Source: Bacilli bacterium (GTDB taxonomy: Bacteria; Bacillota_I; Bacilli_A; RFN20; CAG-826). From it: 35,185 nt of DNA. The stretch spans positions 1,979 through 37,163 of the forward strand of contig JAQVAY010000005.1 of the NCBI GenBank assembly GCA_028690575.1, given 5' to 3'. Position numbers and translations under genes: made by a program. This document shows positions 1-8,310 of the stretch, piece by piece. The notes under the pieces are model-generated. The model saw nothing but the letters and a program-made list of their open reading frames with translations. It did no database searches and was not told the DNA's origin. Within the stretch, counting starts at the first letter, position 1; each line of letters starts with the position of its first letter.

Positions 1-260
1 TTATCTTCATTCGTAATGATAAAAGAATCTCCTACTGAAAATGAGACATCGTTAGCAACGAATAATTCTTTATATTCATCAGTTTCAACTTTGTCAAGTT
101 GCACTCCGGAAGCGATATCCCAGTTACTGCCATTGACAAAGCTGCCATAACCAATTGCATACCACTGCTGATTTAACTTAACATCACCTGAACAGGAGGT
201 AATGGTTAATAGTGATAAGGCGAGAAATGGTATTCCAAAGATGCATAACTTTTTATTCAT
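1..260 (-). CDS. Lipoprotein, N-terminal part only (runs off left edge)
   Basis: Not in the ORF track. Reverse complement from ATG at 260 reads MNKKLCIFGIPFLALSLLTITSCSGDVKLNQQWYAIGYGSFVNGSNWDIASGVQLDKVETDEYKELFVANDVSFSVGDSFIITNEDK..., a lipoprotein signal (LTITSC) open to base 1. Confidence 0.8.
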   Translation of the reverse strand, partial: MNKKLCIFGIPFLALSLLTITSCSGDVKLNQQWYAIGYGSFVNGSNWDIASGVQLDKVETDEYKELFVANDVSFSVGDSFIITNED

Positions 261-336
261 AATAAAACCTCACCCATATTTTAAAGGGTTTAGAAAGATA
301 AATAAAGAAGTGATTCTTTACAAGAGTAAATGAAAA

Positions 337-357
337 GACCAGAAACGGGTTCTGGTC
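337..357 (-). terminator. Intrinsic terminator after the OB-fold/Big2 lipoprotein gene
   Basis: gaccagaa(337-344)/ttctggtc(350-357), 8-bp stem with 5-nt loop; on the minus strand followed by TTTTCATTT. Confidence 0.75.
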
Positions 358-400
358 AATTCAATTTATAGTTTTTGTCAACTATTTTAAATCACAACGA

Positions 401-2308
401 TTAGGCTGCAACGAATTCAATCTCAAGTTTTGCAACTTGGCAATTCTTTGTGAAAGCAGAGATATTGAAGAATGTGGCTCCGGCGACATCTGAACAATCA
501 AAGATGTGAGAGGCGCCAGTTCCGATAACGAAAGCTTCAGTAGCACTTGCTTGTGGTTGTGAACCAGCCATAGAAGTTGTTCCAACAGTTAAAGAATAGA
601 CAGCAGTTGAAGAAGCACCACTACCAGAAGTAATTCTAATTCGGTTGATGGCAGAAGCCATAGCGGTTTCATTCCAAAATGCACCAGCAGGAGTACCGCT
701 GTTATAAAGCATGAGGTATTCTAATCCAGCAGGAGCATTGTTGACATACTTTTGTCCAGCTTTTCCATTAACATAACCATAATTGATACTACCAACGGTG
801 AATGTGGTATTTGTTGTAACTGTAGTCGCTGAAACGCCATAATCATTGGAAAAGTCGAGAGTTAAATCAGCGGCAAATTCAGGTTGAATTTCTCCTCCAC
901 CTTCACCAACGGAGAAGACGACTGGAGCAATCATTTCAAGATCGGTGTTATATTTTTTAAGTTGTCCACCAATAACAATAGATGCACCAACAACGAAGTC
1001 AGCGGATTCAGCTTCGGTACAAACTAAACGATAGATAAGGAGTAGGTTTGCATCTTCAGCAGTATCACCAATGGTGAAATTCATATTGCCGTATTGAGAT
1101 GACCACGCAGATGTAATAGCAACAATAACGCCTGTAACCTTGTAATAAGCAGAGGTGGTTGCGTTATCAGCTAAAGCGTTAGCGACAACAAGGGCTTCTG
1201 CGACAGTAGCATCAGTGTAATTGATTTCCCAAGCAACACCTTCCGTAATTAATACAACGGTTGGAGTTCCGGAGTTTTCAACAACGCCGTGGTAGTTCTT
1301 TAAGGACATCGTGGCTGTGACTTTTGCGCCTCTAAGCATAATGCCAGCAGTATCAGTGTAGGCAAAAATCATGAGCATGTTGGCATCGACTGTTTCAGTG
1401 GCTAATTCAGCCATGTAGTAGTCAGATCCCGATTTCTTAACGACATAGCCAGTAACAGCATATAAATCGTAAGTTGAATCGCCATCAGTTAAAGCGGCGC
1501 CAACGGCGAGAGCTTCAGTGACAGTAGCAGTGATTGTTTGTTGTGGCTCAGGCTTATTGCCTTCGCAAGAAACAAATAAAGCAGATGGGGTTTCCATTTG
1601 ATTGCCGTAGAAGGTGATTGCACCATAAGCAACAGCGGTTCCATCAGCCCAAATATCGTCCCAAGTGAGAGGATCACCATCTTCATTCTTAGCACACTTG
1701 TAGACTTCGAATTTTTCAGTTTTTCCTTCGGCAGGTTTTAAGAACCAAGAGACAAGACCATCAGTTCTGCTACCTGGGGCATGGTAGAAGGAGTCAACAA
1801 CACCAGAAATATAGAATTTCTCAGTGGTTGTGAAGGCGCTACCATTGCCTTCAGTTTTAGCCCATTTGCCAACGGTGATTGCATCTTCGTTGTCGAGTGG
1901 GTCCTCAAGAGTACCTTCATGGACGGTACCAAATTTGTCTTTGTTGGTTGGACGAGCACTAATGGTAACTTCAACAGTATCCCACACGTGTTCGGCATAA
2001 GAGACAGAGATAGTAGCGGTGCCAGCAGAGAGAGCCATAATAACTCTGCCTACGACACTAGCGACGGCGACATCGCTGGAGGTGACGACGAGATGTCCGT
2101 TATTAATTTCATTTGTAACGTTGATCTCGGGTTCGGTGGTGAAAGTTAAAGTTCTTTCAGTTTCACCAACTAACCAAGCTGCTTGGATTTCAGTTTTATT
2201 GGAAATGGCGAGGTTGTCTAGGTCATCATAACCTAAACCACTTGGGCCACAACCGCTAAGAACAAGCATTCCAGCAGCAATTAAGATTGGAAGTATTTTT
2301 TTATTCAT
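401..2308 (-). CDS. Lipoprotein with Big2-like Ig domain and repeated OB-fold-like domains
   Basis: True start likely at MNKKILPILIAAGMLVLSGCGPSG (ATG at 2308, preceded by AGGAGG); lipobox LSGC. Big2-like segment 'NGHLVVTSSDVAVASVVGRVIMALSAGTATISVSY'. Two similar blocks 'TVTEALAVGAALTDGDSTYDLYAVTGYVV' and 'TVAEALVVANALADNATTSAYYKVTGVIV'. Confidence 0.8.
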   Translation of the reverse strand: MNKKILPILIAAGMLVLSGCGPSGLGYDDLDNLAISNKTEIQAAWLVGETERTLTFTTEPEINVTNEINNGHLVVTSSDVAVASVVGRVIMALSAGTATISVSYAEHVWDTVEVTISARPTNKDKFGTVHEGTLEDPLDNEDAITVGKWAKTEGNGSAFTTTEKFYISGVVDSFYHAPGSRTDGLVSWFLKPAEGKTEKFEVYKCAKNEDGDPLTWDDIWADGTAVAYGAITFYGNQMETPSALFVSCEGNKPEPQQTITATVTEALAVGAALTDGDSTYDLYAVTGYVVKKSGSDYYMAELATETVDANMLMIFAYTDTAGIMLRGAKVTATMSLKNYHGVVENSGTPTVVLITEGVAWEINYTDATVAEALVVANALADNATTSAYYKVTGVIVAITSAWSSQYGNMNFTIGDTAEDANLLLIYRLVCTEAESADFVVGASIVIGGQLKKYNTDLEMIAPVVFSVGEGGGEIQPEFAADLTLDFSNDYGVSATTVTTNTTFTVGSINYGYVNGKAGQKYVNNAPAGLEYLMLYNSGTPAGAFWNETAMASAINRIRITSGSGASSTAVYSLTVGTTSMAGSQPQASATEAFVIGTGASHIFDCSDVAGATFFNISAFTKNCQVAKLEIEFVAA

Positions 2309-2344
2309 AAATTCCTCCTTTCCAATCATATTGGGGATGGGGAC

Positions 2345-2824
2345 TTATTGTACAAAAGTCCCGTTTTTTATATCTTTTAGGAGCGTTTCATACATCTTTT
2401 TTTTGGACAAACCGATCGCTGTAAAGGTGACGCCTAATCCTAAAAGGATAATCGAAGCAATTGCGAGTCCGACGAAAACCCAGAACTCGGGGACATTAGC
2501 TGTAATTTGATTACCAGTGTCCGCTTTTCTTGATAAGAGTAGAAAGATGATAGAAGTAATAAGTAGAATAAGACCCAAAATGTTATTGGCCATTCCTCTT
2601 GCATAATCATTACGGCCTCGTTGGAGTTCCGCATGGCTGGCGCGAGAGAGCGATTTAACGCTTTCTTGGCTCATGCCTTCGGTAATCTCGTGACCGCATC
2701 GTGGACAAATATAAGAGATTTTGGTTTCTTCATCTATTTGAACATTGGCGTATTTGCTAAGAGTAGAGCTTTTGGCTTCTATCTTTTTTTCATTAATTTT
2801 TTTACCGCAGTGGTAACAATACAT
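2345..2824 (-). CDS. Zinc-ribbon membrane protein, two predicted TM helices
   Basis: Start at MYCYHCGKK (ATG 2824, SD AGGAGG). CxxC pairs in 'YCYHCGKK' and 'ICPRCGHE', then hydrophobic segments 'ILGLILLITSIIFLLL' and 'FWVFVGLAIASIILLGLGVTF'. Confidence 0.75.
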   Translation of the reverse strand: MYCYHCGKKINEKKIEAKSSTLSKYANVQIDEETKISYICPRCGHEITEGMSQESVKSLSRASHAELQRGRNDYARGMANNILGLILLITSIIFLLLSRKADTGNQITANVPEFWVFVGLAIASIILLGLGVTFTAIGLSKKKMYETLLKDIKNGTFVQ

Positions 2825-2835
2825 ATCAATGCCTC

Positions 2836-4257
2836 CTACTCTGCTACCCAAGTAATGCTTGAAAGCAAATTAGGGGTAATTTGGAAAGTGAGATTTCCAC
2901 TGGTAGTGCGATGCCATGTGTAAATTCCACTGACCATGAATGATTTGCCCAAGTATTCTTCCTCAGTGTCCCACATTTCAGATGGTTTAGAGGAATCGAA
3001 TTTGCACCAGCTAGTATTAGTGATATAAACGCTGAATGAGCAGCCAGTGAATCGAAGCGTAATCTCGTCGCCTTTAAGATTAATGTAGAATGAACTAACA
3101 GTAATTGGATTGGTAATGATGACTGGGCTATAAAGGCATTCAAATCCATTATCGGATGCAATAGCACTCATTTGGCTCGATGTGTATTCGAAATAATGCA
3201 AATTATATTCTGTATTAACATTTTCTTCCGCGGAGTAAATGATGAGAGCATCATCATCTTTGCGGAGGGAAGGAATGTTAGGGAAGTGACCTTCAGCTCC
3301 AGTTAATTGGAAACCAAATGTTTCACTATCAATCGCCAGAGCACAAAGTTGTAAATAGGTATTAACAGTCGTGTACTTGGATGAAACGGCACCCATGCCA
3401 CAGAAAATGTTAATTCCGGCCCATTCTCCACCAACGTACCGACCACCATTCTCTTCAGAATAGTAATCAACGAGGTACATGGTTCCATTAGAGAATCCTG
3501 CCACAGTGCCAGTAACTCTAACTTTTTGATTGTGGAAAGGATTAGCGTATTCTGGATCAAGAATCGACTTTTCAACTTCAATTTTTAAATCAAGAAGAGA
3601 AGTACTTTCGTAATCGCCTTTGTTAAATCCTTCTTCAGTCTTGGGAGAGAATAAACACATTTCAAATTTTTCTGCTTGGCGTTGAGCGGCATAGAAAGTA
3701 TCAGAATATTCAGACATGTCTTGAACATTTTTCACCCAGCTGAGACCTTCTTGAACGATTAATAAATTCAGAAGAATTAAAGAATCAGAAGGAGCATTTT
3801 TAACCGTTTCATTAATCCAAACTAAGCCAACATAACGTTCGCCGGTTGAATCATGAATTGGAACCCCATAAGAAGATTGAGCGGAAGATACGACAATCGT
3901 GCCGTTTTCATTCGCGTTTTTAATCTTTGCCTTGGTGAATGCGGAGGCGGTGGCACCCCATTCTTGGACACGACCAGTTGATTCAGGAGTATCGATACCA
4001 AAGTAACGTACTTTAATAATATTATTACTAGTCGTTGTTACGACAGGATAAAAGTGGGTGGTATCACCATCGATGTGAGTAGCTAAAGTGACTTGTCCAA
4101 CTCCATCAGCATAGAAATCTTTTCCTTCGTATGGAAGGTTCAATTTCACTGAGCCATCACTGGCATAATTAATGAAAGTAGGACCACAACTTGTCACACC
4201 AAAAGTAGCAATGGCAAGAAGTGACATTATCACAGTTTTAATCAAATTTTGTTTCAT
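2836..4257 (-). CDS. Staphylococcal nuclease-like (SNase/thermonuclease) lipoprotein with C-terminal OB-like domain(s)
   Basis: Lipobox 'TFGVTSCGP'; SNase motifs 'HIDGDTTHF', 'VRYFGIDTPES', 'GATASAFTK', 'DSTGERYVGLVW', 'LIVQEGLSWV'; downstream 'NPFHNQKVRVTGTVAGFSNGTMYLVDYY' resembles an OB-type strand pattern. Confidence 0.9.
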   Translation of the reverse strand: MKQNLIKTVIMSLLAIATFGVTSCGPTFINYASDGSVKLNLPYEGKDFYADGVGQVTLATHIDGDTTHFYPVVTTTSNNIIKVRYFGIDTPESTGRVQEWGATASAFTKAKIKNANENGTIVVSSAQSSYGVPIHDSTGERYVGLVWINETVKNAPSDSLILLNLLIVQEGLSWVKNVQDMSEYSDTFYAAQRQAEKFEMCLFSPKTEEGFNKGDYESTSLLDLKIEVEKSILDPEYANPFHNQKVRVTGTVAGFSNGTMYLVDYYSEENGGRYVGGEWAGINIFCGMGAVSSKYTTVNTYLQLCALAIDSETFGFQLTGAEGHFPNIPSLRKDDDALIIYSAEENVNTEYNLHYFEYTSSQMSAIASDNGFECLYSPVIITNPITVSSFYINLKGDEITLRFTGCSFSVYITNTSWCKFDSSKPSEMWDTEEEYLGKSFMVSGIYTWHRTTSGNLTFQITPNLLSSITWVAE

Positions 4258-4278
4258 ATCTTTCCTCCATAAATATGC

Positions 4279-5757
4279 CTAGGCAATATCGAGCTTAGTG
4301 GTAGAGATAGCTTGATTAAATGTTGCAGTAATGTTTGATCCTAATTTTAGGACATTGGTAACGATACCACCACATTGTTCACGTAATGTCGCGCTGCCAG
4401 GGAAGACAGCGGTGTTAAGATAAGCACCAGCAATTTCATCTTGGACAGTAATAGCCACGTTGGCATAGTCTCCGCCGTTTTCAATATATTCGTAGAATAT
4501 TTCGGTTGTATAACTTGATTCACGGACTGGCAAATAACCTTCTGAACCATTACAAGATACTTCGACATTGACATTTGTGGATGTTAAGAATTTTAACAAC
4601 TTCCAAGCATAATTTTTTAGTTGGGCGGCTTTTGTGGCGCTGAAGCGAGGATGTGTCAGCATCGTCAGGGTTGGACCTTGAGTAACATAGACAGCATTAG
4701 ACACATCATCAGTTGGAACCCTTGCGATACCAACTTCAAATGAACCTGCTTCGGGGAATGTGTATCCAGAACCACCGGATGAGCCAATCGTAAAAACGGT
4801 TTCCTCATTTTTGAAGTAGTTGGAACCATATTCGCCTTTAACACCTTTTGTGGTTAATAAGCCATCATCATATTCTTGTTTCCATTTTGAAACGAGGGCT
4901 TCGGCTTGAGCGCGATTATCACCGGTTTCAAAGTCGATAATGCCTTTTTTCGTTGTTGGATCAATAGAAGAATAGTCAACACCATTTTGGAAAAGTTTAG
5001 TGATGAACAGGTTGCTATCGCTATCGTAGAGAACAGGGACATCTAGTTGCGGAGCAATAGTAGTCTTGTTGTCTAAAATGACTTGGGCATAATCCATTAA
5101 ATCATCCCAAGTTATTTCATTGAGGAAACTAGCGATATCGCCTTCAAATAATTGCGCGCCATCATGGGCAGGGCCATAATAAACTTCGTTATAAAAAGGA
5201 AGAGCAGCCTTAACAATGTTGGCGTTATAAATCATAATTTCGGTTGATTTCATATAAGGGAGAGAATACATTCCCTCGCGAGTATAGTGACGACCTTCAT
5301 CAATAAAGGCATCGACAAAATCATCAATAGAATGATTGTCTTCTAAAAAAGCTTCAGTGCCAAAAGTGGTCTCTGGATTATCGATAAAATCTTGAAGATT
5401 AACGACATATTTTCCAGCAGCATCACCTTCCAATTTGATATAGTCAGCAACGTGATCAGGATAGGCAACCGCGATGGTTGGACTATCTCCACCAGCAATA
5501 GCTGTCGTAATCATTTTAGGCATATCAGAATAACCACCCTTGTAAGTAAGTTTTACTTCAACATCAACATCTTCTGCAGTTTTGATCTTTTGAACAAATT
5601 TATCAACTTGTGTTTGAAGTGAAGATTCTGCTTTATCACCAAAAGTGTGCCAGAAATCAATAACGATTTTATCACTTTCGCCACCTCCACAGGAAGCTAG
5701 CGCCAAACTCATGGCGCTAGCCCCTAGAAGGCAAATTGTTTTAATAATTTTTTTCAT
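4279..5757 (-). CDS. ABC transporter family-1 extracellular substrate-binding lipoprotein (SBP2)
   Basis: MKKIIKTICLLGASAMSLALASCGGG lipobox; 'IDFWHTFGDKAESSLQTQVDKF', 'LPYMKSTEIMIYN', 'GYLPVRESSY'; adjacent to permease genes. Confidence 0.9.
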   Translation of the reverse strand: MKKIIKTICLLGASAMSLALASCGGGESDKIVIDFWHTFGDKAESSLQTQVDKFVQKIKTAEDVDVEVKLTYKGGYSDMPKMITTAIAGGDSPTIAVAYPDHVADYIKLEGDAAGKYVVNLQDFIDNPETTFGTEAFLEDNHSIDDFVDAFIDEGRHYTREGMYSLPYMKSTEIMIYNANIVKAALPFYNEVYYGPAHDGAQLFEGDIASFLNEITWDDLMDYAQVILDNKTTIAPQLDVPVLYDSDSNLFITKLFQNGVDYSSIDPTTKKGIIDFETGDNRAQAEALVSKWKQEYDDGLLTTKGVKGEYGSNYFKNEETVFTIGSSGGSGYTFPEAGSFEVGIARVPTDDVSNAVYVTQGPTLTMLTHPRFSATKAAQLKNYAWKLLKFLTSTNVNVEVSCNGSEGYLPVRESSYTTEIFYEYIENGGDYANVAITVQDEIAGAYLNTAVFPGSATLREQCGGIVTNVLKLGSNITATFNQAISTTKLDIA

Positions 5758-5794
5758 AAATTGTCCTCCTATTTGGACAGGGTATGAACCCCCA

Positions 5795-7264
5795 TTACAT
5801 TGCGAGACTAATTGTAGAAACAGCAGCGTTGAATTGTTCTAAAATCCAAGCATCGGTGCATTCAGCTGTTGCTTTGAGAAGAACGTTGGTCATTAAGGCA
5901 CCAACTTGATCACGAGCAGTAGATGAACCCTTGAAGGTTGGGCTGGCGTACAATTGATCAGTTATTGTTGTACAATAAGTGGCTGTACGAGCGGCTAATT
6001 TGTCGACTGATGCGGCGGCTGTGCCTTCTTCAGAGCAGTATTCAAAGTAAGCTTCATCAGTGTAGACAGAACTTCTCACTGGGAGATAGCCAGTGGCAGT
6101 TGCCCAAAGAATGTTTTGGCTCTTTTCGGCAAAGAACTTATAGAATTTCCAAGCGGCCAATTGACGATCAGTATCTACAAGGCCATTAGAATCTACATGA
6201 GATAAAACAGCAGCGGATGGTCCTTGGTTAATAATCTTTAAGGTTCCGTCTTCAGCGTGAGGAATAGTCGCAACACCGACTTGATCAGCAAAGTTTTGTT
6301 GTTGATACTTATATCCAGCGGTAGAGCCGATGGAGAATAAGAACGCATTTTGTGTGAAGAGAGTGTTGGTATAACCATTGAGAGTTCCTTGAGTAGCAAG
6401 GTACTTATTGTTAGAGTAAACGTTTAAGTTCTTTAACAAATTTCTGACGTTTTCATTATTGAAATTTAAGATGCCTTTACCAGTTGTGGTATTGACACCT
6501 GTGTATCCATAACCATATTGTTCACATAATGTGATAAAGAAGTTTGAATCAGAATCATATCCCATAACGCCATATTTTTCTTGGGTTGAATCGATGATTT
6601 TTTCACCAGCTGGTAAACTGTCATTATAAGTCATAATAGCTGGAGCAAGGTGACCAAAGAAGTGTTCCCAAGTTAAATTGTTGAGATAGGCAGCGTTAAT
6701 AACGGTTGGCACTTCAGCATCAATAGCGTGAAGAGCTTCGCCAAGACCAGAAGCAAATAAAACGGTTTCATTATAGAACATTGCTTCGGTAGATTTAGAT
6801 AGAGGCAAGGAATAAATGCCCTCGACTGGGTACATTTGGCCTTCTTCCATAAAAGCAGGAACCATATCGGCTAGATCGGCTTCTGACCAGCCATTTGTCT
6901 CATCGTTGATATATGGTTCTAAGTTGACTGCTTTTCCGAAGTCCATATAACGAACGACATGGTCAGGATAGCATTCAACTAGGTCTGGATATTCACCAGT
7001 TCCCATATCAGAGATAACTTGATCTCTCAATTGATTGTAGTCTCCGCTGTACTTGTTGTTGATGACTTTGATTTTTTCATTGCCTGGAATTTTATTGAAA
7101 TCAGCAATAAAGGTGTCGATCAACTCAGAAGCAGCTTGAGCGTTTCGGTGCATGAAGGTAATTGTGGTGTCAAGCACTTGGTCATCACCAGGGCCACCTC
7201 CACAAGCAGTGAGAATTACCATAGCTGCTAAGGGCAGAACTTTGAGTAAATTTTCTTTTTTCAT
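5795..7264 (-). CDS. ABC transporter family-1 extracellular substrate-binding lipoprotein (SBP1), paralog of SBP2
   Basis: MKKENLLKVLPLAAMVILTACGGG; 'LPLSKSTEAMFYNE', 'GYLPVRSSVY', 'STARDQVGALMTNVL' parallel SBP2 motifs. Confidence 0.9.
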   Translation of the reverse strand: MKKENLLKVLPLAAMVILTACGGGPGDDQVLDTTITFMHRNAQAASELIDTFIADFNKIPGNEKIKVINNKYSGDYNQLRDQVISDMGTGEYPDLVECYPDHVVRYMDFGKAVNLEPYINDETNGWSEADLADMVPAFMEEGQMYPVEGIYSLPLSKSTEAMFYNETVLFASGLGEALHAIDAEVPTVINAAYLNNLTWEHFFGHLAPAIMTYNDSLPAGEKIIDSTQEKYGVMGYDSDSNFFITLCEQYGYGYTGVNTTTGKGILNFNNENVRNLLKNLNVYSNNKYLATQGTLNGYTNTLFTQNAFLFSIGSTAGYKYQQQNFADQVGVATIPHAEDGTLKIINQGPSAAVLSHVDSNGLVDTDRQLAAWKFYKFFAEKSQNILWATATGYLPVRSSVYTDEAYFEYCSEEGTAAASVDKLAARTATYCTTITDQLYASPTFKGSSTARDQVGALMTNVLLKATAECTDAWILEQFNAAVSTISLAM

Positions 7265-7320
7265 AAAGAATCTCCTTTTAATTTCTATTAATTAGCCAAA
7301 GGGCTAGTTAATCAAAGTTA

Positions 7321-8298
7321 TTATCCTTTAATACCAGCTCTACCGACGCCCTTCATAATATATTTTCTGAAGAACACGAAGAGGAGGAATAAAGGTACCG
7401 TGACACAGAATGAAGCGGCCATTTGGTAACCGTATTCGACTGTACCGGTATCGGGATCAGTAAATGCCGATCCGCGAAGAGCATTAGAGATGAGTCTAAA
7501 TTCATCTTGTTTTGTAACTAATTGAGGCCAAATATAGCTGTTCCAAGTTCCCATGAATTTCAAGATGACAATGGAAATTAAGGTTGGGGCAGCAAGTGGA
7601 ACCATGACCTTCCATAGGTAAGACCAATCGCTCTTTCCATCAACTTTAGCAGCGAGGTATAGTTCGTTTGGAATTTGTTTGAAGTTTTGTCTTAACAAAT
7701 AGATGTGGAAGACACTAATCCAGAAAGGAACAATCATCGCGGCATAAGCTTCGATGAGGGTTTGATCTTTGATCCAACCAAAGGCGCTGACAGTCAGATA
7801 GTTAGAAATAACCATCATTTCACCAGGAATCATCATAGTCATGAGGAATATCATGAATAGGGTTTCTCTGCCTTTGAAGTTCAACCGTGCAAAGGCGAAA
7901 GCCGCAAAGATGGTCGTAATTAATGTACCCGCAGTAGATACTGCAGCTACAACTATAGTATTAACCATGTAGGTCGTAAAATCAAATACCTGGAACACAT
8001 AGGCGTAGTTGCTCCACATGACAATATTGGGGAAGAAGGTCTGAACTGCAGATACAATCTCAGTTCTTTGCTTCAATGATGTGATAATCATCCAATAGAA
8101 TGGGAATAAAACGGTAAGAGCTAATACGAGAATAAAGAGATAGACAAGGACAGTGCTGATGATACGGGTAACTTTTTCAGTTGAGCGAATGGCATCAGCA
8201 GTTTTTCCTGCTTCCTTTAAAGAGAGGACGATATTGGTCTGAACATTTTCATGTCGAAAGTCGACATATTTGATAGGCTGTAAAACTTGTTCTGTCAT
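7321..8298 (-). CDS. ABC transporter permease, MalG/UgpE type
   Basis: Multi-TM with EAA-loop-like 'ELYLAAKVDGKSDWSYLWKVMVPLAAPTLISIVILKFMGTWNSYIWP'. Confidence 0.92.
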   Translation of the reverse strand: MTEQVLQPIKYVDFRHENVQTNIVLSLKEAGKTADAIRSTEKVTRIISTVLVYLFILVLALTVLFPFYWMIITSLKQRTEIVSAVQTFFPNIVMWSNYAYVFQVFDFTTYMVNTIVVAAVSTAGTLITTIFAAFAFARLNFKGRETLFMIFLMTMMIPGEMMVISNYLTVSAFGWIKDQTLIEAYAAMIVPFWISVFHIYLLRQNFKQIPNELYLAAKVDGKSDWSYLWKVMVPLAAPTLISIVILKFMGTWNSYIWPQLVTKQDEFRLISNALRGSAFTDPDTGTVEYGYQMAASFCVTVPLFLLFVFFRKYIMKGVGRAGIKG

Positions 8299-8310
8299 AC
8301 CATATCCTCC

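Noticed and set aside
1781-2149. Plus-strand ORF of 122 aa inside the OB-fold lipoprotein gene
   Set aside because: Antisense to a well supported CDS, no SD, no recognisable domain; typical shadow ORF. The same applies to the other nested ORFs in the track (e.g. in rpoB, rpoC, fusA, tuf).
2322-2334. CCAAT-CAT-ATTGG mini-hairpin upstream of the OB-fold lipoprotein
   Set aside because: Only a 5-bp AT-rich stem with a 3-nt loop; below what I would defend as regulatory without conservation data.
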